Part shown: positions 42,645 to 51,840 of the stretch, piece by piece
How the letters are laid out: each line of letters opens with the position of its first letter
Numbering within the stretch: the first letter of the stretch is position 1
Assembly: GCF_001420695.1 (NCBI RefSeq)
Contig: NZ_LJJB01000013.1
Span: 906,121 to 970,120 of the forward strand
Length of the DNA: 64,000 nucleotides
Origin: Brevibacillus choshinensis
Lineage (GTDB): Bacteria > Bacillota > Bacilli > Brevibacillales > Brevibacillaceae
Reading direction: 5' to 3'
Made by a program: the position numbers and the translations under genes
The notes under the pieces: generated by a model
The model's input: only the letters and a program-made list of their open reading frames with translations
Told to the model about the DNA's origin: nothing
The model's database searches: none

Positions 42645-43634
42645 ATGTACCAAATGCATCCAGAATTGCTACGTGTTGAAAATCTTACCATCGCGTTTCG
42701 CACGGACAATGCTTTGCTACCAGCCGTTCATAATATTCAATTTTCTATACGTGAACAGGAAACACTTGCGATTGTGGGTGAGTCAGGATGCGGCAAAAGT
42801 ATCACTTCTTTCTCTATTATGAGTTTACTTCCCCCAGCTATTGCGAAAGTAACCGGAAGTGTTTTTTACCGTGGGAAACAAATTAACACATTGCAGGAGA
42901 ATGAAATGTCAAATATTCGGGGAAAAGATATTTCAATGATTTTTCAAGAACCAATGACATCATTAAATCCTGTTCAAACGATTGGAAAACAAATTGGTGA
43001 AGTGTTGAAAAATCATACTAAGCTGCAACCTACTGAAAGAAAAGCAAAGACAATAGAGGTGCTAAAAAAAGTCGGAATTCCCAGAGCCGAAAAAATCATA
43101 CATGAATATCCTCACCAGTTGTCAGGAGGTATGAGGCAGCGCGTGATGATTGCAATGGCTATCGCTTGCCAGCCAGACTTGCTGATTGCGGATGAACCGA
43201 CTACTGCTCTTGATGTGACCATTCAGGCACAAATTCTCTACCTGATGAATGAATTAAAACAGCAAATGGGAACTTCCATATTATTGATAACGCACGACCT
43301 TGGGGTTGTTGCAGAAATGGCAGATCGGGTCCTTGTTATGTATTACGGGCAGATAGTTGAGGAAGCAGCAGTGGAATCTATCTTTGCCGAGCCGAAGCAT
43401 CCCTATACGCAAGGATTACTTAACTCAAAACCCAGTTTAGAAACGAAGCGACAAAGGCTTGAACCAATCGTTGGAAGTGTCCCGGTTTTGGGCGAAGTCA
43501 AGATTGGATGCCCTTTTCTCCAAAGGTGTCAAAAGGCTTTTGATAAGTGCCAAACAGAAAATCCTCCTTTGATCAATACAGGTAACCAGTTAGTACGTTG
43601 CTGGCTATATACCGATGAGGAGGTGGCGATTTGA
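42645..43634 (+). CDS. Peptide ABC transporter ATP-binding protein, DppD/OppD type
   Basis: The 329-residue ATPase has Walker [14 protein letters not shown], signature [16 protein letters not shown], Walker [13 protein letters not shown] and the C-terminal oligopeptide-transporter extension with clustered Cys ([15 protein letters not shown]), which in relatives holds an iron-sulfur cluster. ATG 42645 or 42654 may be the start; GGGGG precedes both. Its end overlaps the start of the next ATPase gene by four bases. Confidence 0.92.
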   Translation: MYQMHPELLRVENLTIAFRTDNALLPAVHNIQFSIREQETLAIVGESGCGKSITSFSIMSLLPPAIAKVTGSVFYRGKQINTLQENEMSNIRGKDISMIFQEPMTSLNPVQTIGKQIGEVLKNHTKLQPTERKAKTIEVLKKVGIPRAEKIIHEYPHQLSGGMRQRVMIAMAIACQPDLLIADEPTTALDVTIQAQILYLMNELKQQMGTSILLITHDLGVVAEMADRVLVMYYGQIVEEAAVESIFAEPKHPYTQGLLNSKPSLETKRQRLEPIVGSVPVLGEVKIGCPFLQRCQKAFDKCQTENPPLINTGNQLVRCWLYTDEEVAI

Positions 43635-44602
43635 ACAGACACATATTGGAAGTAAAACATCTAAAAACGTATTTTCCAGTCAAGAATGGATTGTTCGCAA
43701 AAAAAACAGAATATGTCAAAGCTGTTGACGATGTCTCTTTTTGCCTCGGCAAAGGAAAAACGTTAGGGATTGTTGGGGAAAGTGGATGCGGAAAAACTAC
43801 CATGGGACGAAGCTTATTACGGTTGATTGAGCCTACATCAGGATCAGTAAAGTTTTTGGGGGAAGAAATTACAGCTTTGAGTCGATCCAAAATGCGTGAA
43901 TTCCGGGGAGAGATGCAGATTATCTTTCAAGATCCATTCTCCTCACTCAATCCAAGGATAACCGTGTTTGACACACTCGAGGAAGCACTTTCGATTCATT
44001 TACCTGGAGAAAGTAGAGTAGAAAGAACAGAACATATACATCAACTTTTAGACATGGTTGGCCTTAACATTTCTCATGCTCATCGTTACCCTCATGAGTT
44101 TAGTGGGGGTCAGCGTCAACGGATTGGAATCGCCCGTGCCATTTCAGTCAATCCTTCGCTTATTATTGCGGACGAACCGATTTCAGCTTTAGATGTTTCA
44201 ATACAAGCACAAATTTTGAACCTGCTTCAAGACCTCCAAGGACAGCTTGGGCTAACGTGTATTTTTGTTACTCATGATCTCAGTGCTGTTAAACATATTA
44301 GTGATCGGATTGGAGTTATGTATCTTGGTAGCATGGTCGAACAGGCCGACACCGATGATCTTTTCTCTAATCCGCTTCATCCCTATACAAAACTGTTGAT
44401 GTCAGCAGTTCCTATACCGGATCCGACTCGAAAAAAAGAAAAGATTTATTTGCATGGTGATGTTCCCAATCCCGCTGATCCACCAACAGGATGTTCGTTT
44501 CATACGAGATGTAATCAATGCATGGATATCTGCTCATCCATAAAGCCGCAAGAGGTTGAGGTAGAACCAAATCACATGGTAGCTTGTCATCTATATTTGT
44601 AA
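43631..44602 (+). CDS. Peptide ABC transporter ATP-binding protein, DppF/OppF type
   Basis: The 323-residue ATPase has GESGCGKTTMGRSLLRLIEP, the Q-loop IIFQDPFSSLNPR, signature FSGGQRQRIGIARAI, Walker B LIIADEPISALD and the C-terminal Cys-rich end (GCSFHTRCNQCMDIC). TTG 43631 overlaps the previous stop (TTGA) and follows GAGGAGGTGG. With the DppD-type partner it powers the importer, completing a full five-part system. Confidence 0.92.
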   Translation: MNRHILEVKHLKTYFPVKNGLFAKKTEYVKAVDDVSFCLGKGKTLGIVGESGCGKTTMGRSLLRLIEPTSGSVKFLGEEITALSRSKMREFRGEMQIIFQDPFSSLNPRITVFDTLEEALSIHLPGESRVERTEHIHQLLDMVGLNISHAHRYPHEFSGGQRQRIGIARAISVNPSLIIADEPISALDVSIQAQILNLLQDLQGQLGLTCIFVTHDLSAVKHISDRIGVMYLGSMVEQADTDDLFSNPLHPYTKLLMSAVPIPDPTRKKEKIYLHGDVPNPADPPTGCSFHTRCNQCMDICSSIKPQEVEVEPNHMVACHLYL

Positions 44603-44632
44603 GAATGAGAGTGATTGATGAAAGGAGAAAAC

Positions 44633-45787
44633 ATGGGCGACTTATTGGAATATTTGAAGAGTCAGCAAAATGAAATGCTAAAAATGTTACAAACACTGGT
44701 AGAAATAGAATCTCCTTCCCTCGAAAAAGAAATGAATGATTTATTAGGTAAAAAGATAACGGAGATTTTTCTTTCTTTCACAGGTGGAACGATGGAGATT
44801 ATTCCTAATCAAACGTATGGGAACCACCTTCGTGGAAGATGGGGACAGGGAGATCATCAGATTCTTTTACTCGCACATCGAGACACTGTATGGCAAAGCG
44901 GCGATTTGCAAAGAAACCCTTTTCGTATTGAAGGTGATAAAGCCTATGGACCGGGAATTTTCGATATGAAGGGCGGAATCGTTCAAGGAATATATGCGTT
45001 ACACACATTACGGAACTTCCAAATAAATCCAAATTGTCAAGTTGTTTTTTTAATCACTTCAGATGAAGAAATAGGAAGTCCATCATCTCGGCAAATCATT
45101 GAGGAAGAAGCTAAGAAAAGTGATTACGTCCTCGTCCTTGAGCCCCCCATGTACGATTACGGTGCTTTAAAAACGGCTCGTAAAGGAGTTGGGATGTACA
45201 AACTAAAAGTAACAGGGCAAGCTGCACATTCAGGAATTGATCATCAAAAAGGGAAAAGCGCCATTGAAGAATTAGCCCATCAAACCCTATACCTTCATAA
45301 ACTGACTGATTACACAATCGGTACAACTGTAAATGTCGGAACTGTTAAAGGAGGAACGCGGGGGAATGTAGTAGCTGCGGAAGCAAAGGCGGAAGTGGAT
45401 ATACGAGTGAGGACACAAGCTGAATTTGATCGGACTATTCCCCTAATTGAAAATATCGTTCCTGCAATTGAAGGAACTAGGATAGAGGTAGAAGGTGGAA
45501 TAAATCGTCCGCCACTGGAACGTACCAAGGAAGTTGGCAAAATGTTTGAACTGGCCAGGAATATTGGGAAGGAAAAATTGGGGATTGACTTGGTCGAAGT
45601 TGAGACTGGAGGGGCTAGTGATGGAAATTTTACAGCTCCTCTAGCGCCTACGCTTGATGGACTTGGTCCTGTTGGAGATGGAGCTCACGCAGTGCACGAG
45701 CATGTTTTGATTCAGGACATCCCCGTAAGAAGTGCGTTGCTTGGGTACCTGATTGGGGAGTTGGCAAGACAAAAAAGACATTCGTAA
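44633..45787 (+). CDS. M20-family metallopeptidase (carboxypeptidase G2/aminoacylase type)
   Basis: The 384-residue protein has the M20 zinc sites: LLLAHRDTVW (first ligand His, then Asp), AYGPGIFDMKGGIV (bridging Asp), TSDEEIGSPSSRQ (catalytic Glu and ligand Glu) and a C-terminal GGASDGNFTAPL plus GAHAVHEHV (His ligand). Such enzymes cleave N-acyl or C-terminal residues. Next to an N-acylamino acid racemase it could be the L-specific deacylase. ATG 44633 follows AAAGGAGA. A second, broken M20 fragment lies at 48604. Confidence 0.88.
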   Translation: MGDLLEYLKSQQNEMLKMLQTLVEIESPSLEKEMNDLLGKKITEIFLSFTGGTMEIIPNQTYGNHLRGRWGQGDHQILLLAHRDTVWQSGDLQRNPFRIEGDKAYGPGIFDMKGGIVQGIYALHTLRNFQINPNCQVVFLITSDEEIGSPSSRQIIEEEAKKSDYVLVLEPPMYDYGALKTARKGVGMYKLKVTGQAAHSGIDHQKGKSAIEELAHQTLYLHKLTDYTIGTTVNVGTVKGGTRGNVVAAEAKAEVDIRVRTQAEFDRTIPLIENIVPAIEGTRIEVEGGINRPPLERTKEVGKMFELARNIGKEKLGIDLVEVETGGASDGNFTAPLAPTLDGLGPVGDGAHAVHEHVLIQDIPVRSALLGYLIGELARQKRHS

Positions 45788-45793
45788 GGGGCG

Positions 45794-47569
45794 ATGATTT
45801 TAATCATGAGGTGGAAGCTGGATGTTTTATATACCTCCTTTGACTCACACGAATTCCGTGTTGACATGAAAAAATGTGAGGAAGAGCTGAAGTCCATAGA
45901 AAAGTGGGTAAAAACAAATGCGAACAGTGATTTTGACGCCAGTAACAAGATAGAGACTTATCTTAATATGTTAAATAGTTTTTACGATCGGTTTAATCGG
46001 TTATACCAATTCGCTGAATTGACTTTCTATGAAGACAATGAAAACCAAAAATCTTTGGAAGCAATTGCTGATTTACAGCGCATTAAAGCTCGAAGTGTGA
46101 AACCACTTGTAACTTTTCAAAAGTGGATCAGTACTTTGGAAAATCTAAATGAACTGATTCAGTCATCTGCATTCTTAACCGAGCATGAGTTTTATCTAAC
46201 AGAATTAGTAGAAAATAATGAATATGTATTAACTGAGAAAAGCGAAGAATTTATTGCTGAAATGGAAAATATGGGTTCAAACATTTGGACGAGAATGCAT
46301 AACGAATTAACCTCTAACCTTATGGTAAATGTGACAATAAATGATGAACAAAAGTTAATCCCTTTATCAATGGCAAGGAATATGGCCTATGATAAAAATT
46401 TTACAGTAAGAAAAAATGCTTATGAAGCTGAAATGAAGGCTTATTCAGAAATAGAAAATGCATGCGCCGCTTGTTTAAACGGAATTAAAGGAGAAGTGAT
46501 TACTTTATCTGAGATGAGAGGCTACTCATCTCCTCTAAAAAAAACATTATTGGATCAGAAAATGAGCGAAGCGGCTTTAGATACTATGATTAGTGCCATT
46601 CAAGAGAAATTACCATCCTTTCACGCTTTTTATAGGAGAAAAGCAGAAGTACTAGACGCAAAGAATGGTTTGCCTTTTTTTGAACTATTCGCCCCCTTGG
46701 AGACCGACTCTTTCACCTTCACTTTTGAGCAAGCGAAAGATCTAATTATAGAAAATTTCGGAGCTTTTAGTGATTCTATGGGGTGCTTTGCTAAAAAGGC
46801 ATTTCAAGAGTCCTGGATTGATGCTGAGCCACGGAAAGGAAAGCGGGGAGGGGCTCTTTGCGTTAACCTCTACAGCGTGAGAGAAAGTAGGATATTGTGT
46901 AATTTCACTGGGAGTTTAAGTGATGTAGTAACTCTATCGCATGAGTTAGGTCATGGTTATCATAATGAACGCCTTAGAAATCAAAGTTATGTAAATAGTA
47001 AACCTCCATTACCAATCGCAGAAACAGCTTCAATTTTCAGTGAAATAATCGTAAAACAGGCAGAGCTCCAGAAGAGAGAGGGAAGGGAAAAATACATTAT
47101 TCTTGAAAATGATGTTTCCCAATCAAGTAAAGCAATAGTTGATGTTTATAGTCGTTTCTTATTTGAAACTGAAGTGTTTAAGAGAAGACGAAACAACGTT
47201 TTATCCCCGATCGATTTGAAAAATATGATGGAGAAAAGCCAAATGGACTCATACGGCACTAGCCTCGATCATGATTTTTTACATCCATATATGTGGATAT
47301 GTAAAGCTCAATACTATTATGCTGATAATAATTTTTATAATTTTCCGTATACATTCGGCTTGTTATTTTCAAAAGTGCTTTATGAAAAATACGTTGAGAA
47401 TAAATCTTCGTTTGTCAAATTGTATGATCAGTTTCTTTCCGTGAGTGGACAAATGAGTATTAGAACATTGGCAAAGAAACTAGACATAGATGTTGAGTCA
47501 ATGAATTTCTGGAAAAGTTCTCTACGTTTAGTTGAGGAAGATATCAATCGCTTTCTACTCTATAAATAG
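45794..47569 (+). CDS. M3-family oligoendopeptidase (PepF-like)
   Basis: The 591-residue protein has the thimet-type zinc motif HELGH (His383 to His387) in TLSHELGHGYHNERL, followed by the third-ligand region AETASIFSE and the substrate-binding LDHDFLHPYMWI...YNFPYTFG. The N-terminal helical domain covers about 1-200. It hydrolyses short peptides in the cytosol. It begins six bases after the M20 gene and closes the operon, so it likely digests the peptides brought in by the importer. Base composition is notably AT-rich. Confidence 0.9.
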   Translation: MILIMRWKLDVLYTSFDSHEFRVDMKKCEEELKSIEKWVKTNANSDFDASNKIETYLNMLNSFYDRFNRLYQFAELTFYEDNENQKSLEAIADLQRIKARSVKPLVTFQKWISTLENLNELIQSSAFLTEHEFYLTELVENNEYVLTEKSEEFIAEMENMGSNIWTRMHNELTSNLMVNVTINDEQKLIPLSMARNMAYDKNFTVRKNAYEAEMKAYSEIENACAACLNGIKGEVITLSEMRGYSSPLKKTLLDQKMSEAALDTMISAIQEKLPSFHAFYRRKAEVLDAKNGLPFFELFAPLETDSFTFTFEQAKDLIIENFGAFSDSMGCFAKKAFQESWIDAEPRKGKRGGALCVNLYSVRESRILCNFTGSLSDVVTLSHELGHGYHNERLRNQSYVNSKPPLPIAETASIFSEIIVKQAELQKREGREKYIILENDVSQSSKAIVDVYSRFLFETEVFKRRRNNVLSPIDLKNMMEKSQMDSYGTSLDHDFLHPYMWICKAQYYYADNNFYNFPYTFGLLFSKVLYEKYVENKSSFVKLYDQFLSVSGQMSIRTLAKKLDIDVESMNFWKSSLRLVEEDINRFLLYK

Positions 47570-48031
47570 AAAATTACGTATAAAAACGAAAAGGAGATAC
47601 ACCAGACAAAAACTCTTGAAATGTTAGCCATGACAGCGGCTACCATCATGATTGGCACGGCTTGCTTTACCCGTAATTCTTAATTGGATTATGGGTTTTT
47701 TCATATTTTTATTAGATGCTTGATTATGAGAACTCAAGGTACTTGTACTGCATGGAATGAGGCCTACTCTCAGCCCTCTATTTCTCATACGATCGAGGGA
47801 CACGCATTATTGCTAGAAATGTAGGCTTGGTAGCTAAGGACATTTAGCTCTAAATCTTATTCGCAGCAGGAGGAAGCTTACGATTAGCATATGCGCTAAC
47901 TAGGATTAGAGATAAGCTCAGGTGGTCGTTTTGATAAAAGACGTGTTTAATTAGGAAATAAGTACTATAAAAAGTGTGAAGTTCTGCCGATATTTAAATA
48001 CATCTTTTGTACTTACTAGGAGGCAGACTTT
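47570..48031. other. Intergenic stretch
   Basis: AAAAGGAGATACACC (about 47589-47603) looks like a ribosome site, but the nearest ATG in an open frame (47621, 20 codons, MLAMTAATIMIGTACFTRNS) is too far from it. A decayed short gene is possible. Nothing else is evident until the AGGAGG before 48032. Confidence 0.3.
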
Positions 48032-48607
48032 ATGAGTAAAAGCAGCACAGGTAATATTATTGGGCCATTTATTACACTAATCGTCCTCATGTTACTATTC
48101 GGAATTGTAAAGGGTTGTAATGCGGTAGTTCAGTACTTCAGTGAAGGCTCGACTGAAGAGCAAGGACAGATCGTGCTAGAGTTTGAAAGAGAAATGAACT
48201 CAATTGAGGGAAGTGTCGAGGGACTGGGAGATCAGGTTGCTGAAGAAGTAAGAAAGATCGCTGATCATAAAGTACCAGATCTTGATAAGCTTAAAGATGC
48301 AGAAAATAAGTTCCATAGTGTTTCAGAGAGGATTAAATCACTTGAAATTCCAAGCGGATTAACGGAAGAAAGAGAGCAAAAACTGAAGGATATCCAAACA
48401 GATATGGAGCAAGTTTACGCTTTTAAGTCTTATGCAATGATGGACGCACGTCATTTTATCATTAATAGTGACCCAAAATCATTACAGGATTTTGTGACGA
48501 ACACTAGTCTCGCACAAGACAATTTAACAAATGTCGTAACGGATATGGTGATGTTGAAGAAAGAATTAGGTGTTCTTGATGTTGATGTTACACAACAGAA
48601 GAAGTGA
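48032..48607 (+). CDS. Hypothetical membrane-anchored protein, 191 residues
   Basis: A single N-terminal membrane span (IIGPFITLIVLMLLFGIVKGC) is followed by an acidic, probably coiled-coil domain (LEFEREMNSIEGSVEGLGDQ, KFHSVSERIKSLEIPSG). Start ATG 48032 follows AGGAGG. The bulk would lie outside the membrane by the usual rules, but topology is uncertain. I do not recognise the family. Its stop overlaps the M20 fragment's frame, which suggests a fusion point there. Confidence 0.6.
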   Translation: MSKSSTGNIIGPFITLIVLMLLFGIVKGCNAVVQYFSEGSTEEQGQIVLEFEREMNSIEGSVEGLGDQVAEEVRKIADHKVPDLDKLKDAENKFHSVSERIKSLEIPSGLTEEREQKLKDIQTDMEQVYAFKSYAMMDARHFIINSDPKSLQDFVTNTSLAQDNLTNVVTDMVMLKKELGVLDVDVTQQKK

Positions 48608-48903
48608 GAAGGCTTAGGCCAAGGCCTCCTCTCATCCTGAGTGAAAAATCGAAAGAGCTGCTGTCTATCTTCCAAGAGGTAGGCCGGGAACTAGGTGTGG
48701 AAATCACGGACACGAAAAGCGGACATTCCCATGGCAATTTGACTGCTGCCCATGGCAATTTGACTGCTGCTGTAGGGATAGCCACGATTGAAGGCCTGGG
48801 TCCGATTGGCGGCAACGCACATAGCGCGGAAGAATACCTGGAAATCGATAGAACTTTGTTAATCGCGTCCATTATCAAACGTCTTTCAGAAACACTCCAA
48901 TAA
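48604..48903 (+). pseudogene. C-terminal fragment of an M20-family peptidase
   Basis: The frame reads SKELLSIFQEVGRELGVEI, then HGNLTAAVGIATIEGLGPIGG and NAHSAEEYLEI, which matches the end of carboxypeptidase G2-like M20 proteins (compare GASDGNFTAPLAPTLDGLG in the intact gene at 44633). The N-terminal zinc sites are missing, so it cannot be active. A 21-base tandem duplication repeats the HGNLTAA segment. It is a paralog rather than a copy of the intact gene. Confidence 0.75.
48729..48770 (+). repeat. 21-bp tandem duplication
   Basis: CCATGGCAATTTGACTGCTG plus C occurs twice in direct tandem (48729-48749, 48750-48770), duplicating seven codons in the M20 fragment. Confidence 0.9.
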
Positions 48904-48905
48904 TG

Positions 48906-48956
48906 AACTGCACCCAATTTGTTAGACCTTACTAACATGTGGAGGTGCGGTTTTTT
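48906..48956 (+). terminator. Long hairpin with T-run, possible IS-end or terminator
   Basis: CTGCACCCAA...TTGTTAG pairs with CTAACATG...GGAGGTGCGG across a short loop and is followed by TTTTTTCTTTC. TGAACTGCACCC at its start resembles some IS3-type ends, so it may be a leftover IS terminus. Confidence 0.45.
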
Positions 48957-49072
48957 CTTTCTCCTGGCTTACATGCAGGGAGTGCGCGGGTAGTCACTGT
49001 TGCTAGACTAGAAAGTGGACATGAAGAACCGAGAATAGGAGAATAAAATCAAATCCATTCGAGGTGTCTAAA

Positions 49073-49360
49073 ATGAAGAAAATATATGACAAAGAGTTCA
49101 AAATACAAACGATTCAGATGATTAAAAATGAAGGTAAGACGGTGACTCAGGTAGCCCGTGAACTTGGAATCAGTGGCAATACGCTTTACCGTTGGATGGC
49201 AGAGTTTCAACAGGACGGCAAACAAGCTTTCCCTGGTAGCGGACAATTAAAACCAGAAGACCAAGCATCTCGCGATCTGCAAAAGCGGATTCGAGATCTG
49301 GAAGAGGAAAATGAAATCTTAAAAAAGGCGATGCACTACTTCGCAAAAGACCGGCGCTGA
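49073..49360 (+). CDS. IS3-family OrfA (helix-turn-helix protein)
   Basis: From ATG 49073 the 95-residue product begins MKKIYDKEFKIQTIQMI, has the helix-turn-helix TVTQVARELGISGNTLYRWM and a C-terminal leucine-zipper-like helix (DLQKRIRDLEEENEILKKA). It binds the element's ends and regulates transposition. It contains the frameshift site that fuses it to OrfB. Confidence 0.88.
   Translation: MKKIYDKEFKIQTIQMIKNEGKTVTQVARELGISGNTLYRWMAEFQQDGKQAFPGSGQLKPEDQASRDLQKRIRDLEEENEILKKAMHYFAKDRR
49321..49327 (+). other. Programmed -1 frameshift heptamer A-AAA-AAG
   Basis: The A6G run lies in register (TTA AAA AAG in the OrfA frame). The -1 frame is open from here through the start of OrfB with no stop, so slippage yields the OrfAB transposase, as in many IS3 elements. 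Confidence 0.85.
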
Positions 49361-49407
49361 TCTATTCCTTCATTCATGATCATCGCTTCAAGCTCCGTGT
49401 CGCGAAG

Positions 49408-50229
49408 ATGTGCTCTGTTTTTGAAGTTTCAAGAAGCGGCTATTATGCATGGCGAGAACACAGAGGCAAGCAAACCAAACGCAGCAAAAACCGGAAAAAG
49501 CTTGAGCAACGTATACGCCGAATTTTTCTAGATTCTCGCCGTCTATATGGTAGCCGGAAAATCAAAGAAATCCTAGGACAGCAAGGCTTTCATGTATCGG
49601 GGAAAACTGTCGCACGTATGATGAAGGAACTGGGCCTGAGATCCCGTACGGTTAAGAAGTATAAGGCAACAACCAACTCTAAGCATAACTTTCCTGTCTA
49701 TGACAATGTACTAGATCGTGGTTTCACTGCAGAAGCTCCAAACCGCAAGTGGGTTGCTGATATCACCTATGTCTGGACAAGTGAAGGCTGGTTGTATCTA
49801 GCTAGCATCATGGATCTGTACAGCCGTAAAATCGTTGGTTTTCATATGGACGAACGGATGACCAAAGACCTGGTAATAGCCGCTCTAGACCGCGCCTTCA
49901 GCCAGCAGCGACCGCGCGGAGAGGTTCTGCATCACTCGGATCGCGGCAGTCAGTATGCTTCCCATGACTACCAGGCAAGACTGCGCACATACAAGATGAA
50001 AGGCAGTATGAGTCGAAAAGGGAACTGTTACGATAATGCGTGCATCGAATCGTTCCACAGTGTGCTCAAGAAAGAACTTGTATACTTGGAAAAATTCAAA
50101 ACACGCAAGCAAGCTAAGAAACGCATTTTTGAATACATCACTTGCTTCTACAATGGAAAACGAATCCATTCTGCCATTGGATACTTTACGCCCAATGAGT
50201 ACAAACGTATGTACCGTTTTGCCGCATAA
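49408..50229 (+). CDS. IS3-family OrfB (DDE transposase)
   Basis: The frame holds the HTH_21 segment (YGSRKIKEILGQQGFHVSGKT) and the rve integrase core with DDE residues in WVADITYVWTS, LHHSDRGSQYAS and NACIESFHSVLKKE. A free start at 49408 is possible, but the open frame extends upstream to the frameshift site, so the working enzyme is probably OrfAB. It appears intact. Confidence 0.92.
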   Translation: MCSVFEVSRSGYYAWREHRGKQTKRSKNRKKLEQRIRRIFLDSRRLYGSRKIKEILGQQGFHVSGKTVARMMKELGLRSRTVKKYKATTNSKHNFPVYDNVLDRGFTAEAPNRKWVADITYVWTSEGWLYLASIMDLYSRKIVGFHMDERMTKDLVIAALDRAFSQQRPRGEVLHHSDRGSQYASHDYQARLRTYKMKGSMSRKGNCYDNACIESFHSVLKKELVYLEKFKTRKQAKKRIFEYITCFYNGKRIHSAIGYFTPNEYKRMYRFAA

Positions 50230-50289
50230 TTCTCTCGATTCTTTGTGTCTACTCTATTAACAGAGGTACAATGCTTTTGTTACAATAGG

Positions 50290-51357
50290 ATGAAAAAGGG
50301 GGAGTCACTGCTGGAAAAACAAAAAGTAGTAATTATAGGAGCAGGAATTGTCGGAGCCTGTATGGCCTATCAACTAGCAAAACGAAATCAGGATGTAACA
50401 GTTATTGAACGACACCCTACCGCAGCGCGTGAAGTTACAGAAAAATCATTTGCCTGGATTCATACAACACATAGGGTGGCTCCCCAGTACAGACATTTGT
50501 ATGACAACGCTTCAGAAGAATACCTTGCACTGCAGCAAGAGCTATCCGAATTACAAATTCAATGGCACGGAGCATTAACGTGGGACGATTCGAACCTAAA
50601 TGAGCAAATCCACCTTCAAAAATTAAACCGAGAGCAGATTGAGGCATTGGAACCGAATTTGAAGGAGTATCCGAATGATGCGATGTTTGCCAATGAAGAA
50701 GGAGCAGTAGATCCGATAGAATTAACGGAACTATTGTTAAGAAAAGCACAGGAATACGGAGTAAAGGTACAGTTTGATACCAACGTTACACAACTGCAGC
50801 AAGAAAATTCCCGCTTAATAGGCGTACATACATCCAAGGGGTTTATGGAGTCGGATGTTGTGGTATTGGCCGCGGGTACAGGCGTATCCGAACTTTGCAA
50901 TTCGTTTGGTTGCTCCGTACCAGTAACGCCGTCACCTTCCATTCTGATTCGGATGAAGACCTCGAGTAGACTAATACACACTTTAATCTCGAATGCGCAG
51001 TTTGAAGCGCGTCAGCTAACTGATCATTCATTGCTAGCTGCGGAAGATTATATGGATGATTCGGAGGAAAATGGACCAGAGGCAGTGGGCACACGTGCCT
51101 TCGAGACGCTGCGTCGCAGCCTGAAGGGTGGAGAACAATTGGAGCTGGAAAGCATCAAAGTTGGGTTGAGACCAATGCCAGAGGACGGCTATCCGATTGT
51201 AGGCTTTCATAATCAGATGAAGGGACTTTATGTGACGGTGATGCATTCCGCCATTACTCTGGCTCCGCTAATTGCGCGTCTAGCTGCAACTGAAATAATC
51301 AATCGAGAATCAAGATGCGAACTAGAGTCTTGTCGTCTCTCCCGATTTAAGCAGTAG
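50290..51357 (+). CDS. FAD-dependent oxidoreductase (DAO/glycine oxidase-like)
   Basis: The product (about 355 residues from ATG 50290) begins with a Rossmann FAD-binding motif (VVIIGAGIVGACMAYQLAKR, then VTVIERHP), has VVLAAGTGVSEL in the middle and a C-terminal SIKVGLRPMPEDGYPIVGF typical of the DAO family. These enzymes oxidise amino acids such as D-amino acids or glycine. The ATG has no ribosome site; AAAAAGGGGG is well placed for a CTG at 50308 or 50311. The IS3 right end lies just upstream and may have replaced its promoter. Confidence 0.82.
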   Translation: MKKGESLLEKQKVVIIGAGIVGACMAYQLAKRNQDVTVIERHPTAAREVTEKSFAWIHTTHRVAPQYRHLYDNASEEYLALQQELSELQIQWHGALTWDDSNLNEQIHLQKLNREQIEALEPNLKEYPNDAMFANEEGAVDPIELTELLLRKAQEYGVKVQFDTNVTQLQQENSRLIGVHTSKGFMESDVVVLAAGTGVSELCNSFGCSVPVTPSPSILIRMKTSSRLIHTLISNAQFEARQLTDHSLLAAEDYMDDSEENGPEAVGTRAFETLRRSLKGGEQLELESIKVGLRPMPEDGYPIVGFHNQMKGLYVTVMHSAITLAPLIARLAATEIINRESRCELESCRLSRFKQ

Positions 51358-51509
51358 GGTTGTAAAATTGCCAACTTAGTAGTAATCAGATTGCATTTAT
51401 AGTTCATGTAACTGTAACCACAAATTTTGAGGTCATCCTCATTGGATGGCACTTAACTCACTACTACTTCTTACATAAGCTTAATGTAAATACTTTTTAC
51501 AGCTTGCCA

Positions 51510-51752
51510 TCAGACATTATTGCGCGAACGAAACTCCATGATAAATTCCTCTAGACAATCTTCTGAAAAATCAAGGGCACCACATTGATTTATGAATTCA
51601 ACATTAAGACTCATTACCCAAAATCGACGAGCTATCATAAATAATTCTATCGCTGATTCATCATGTTCAGTGAAGGCTCTGACTGATCGATATCCTGAAA
51701 TCAATGCATTCCATAACAAAGACTTTTTATCCTCTGGTAGACGCTTTGGCAA
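51510..51752 (-). pseudogene. C-terminal fragment of an aminoglycoside-phosphotransferase-like protein
   Basis: The 80-codon frame reads LPEDKKSLLWNALISGYRSVRA, then ELFMIARRFWVMSLNVEFI and ends ALDFSEDCLEEFIMEFR. This resembles the C-terminal helices of APH/RdoA-type phosphotransferase family proteins. The kinase core is absent. A strong ribosome site and ATG at 51783 (18-codon frame beginning MAFDGLLMHQLAK) run into it one frame off, as if a deletion fused two genes. Confidence 0.55.
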
Positions 51753-51840
51753 GTTGATGCATTAGCAAACCGTCAAATGCCATGAATATTCCTCCTCTCA
51801 TCAGAGATATTTGCAACGGTTTGGAAATTAAGATCTTGTA

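Larger units (their letters stand above)
49000..50264 (+). mobile_element. IS3-family insertion sequence, probably complete
   Basis: Two overlapping ORFs of IS3 type lie between imperfect inverted ends. The left end contains GTGGACATGAAGAACCGAGA (about 49013) and the right end, read backward, GTAGACACAAAGAATCGAGA (about 50235), matching at most positions. OrfA and OrfB are both open and joined by a canonical frameshift site. Exact ends and target duplication were not resolved by eye. It sits between the M20 fragment and the FAD oxidoreductase gene. Confidence 0.8.
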
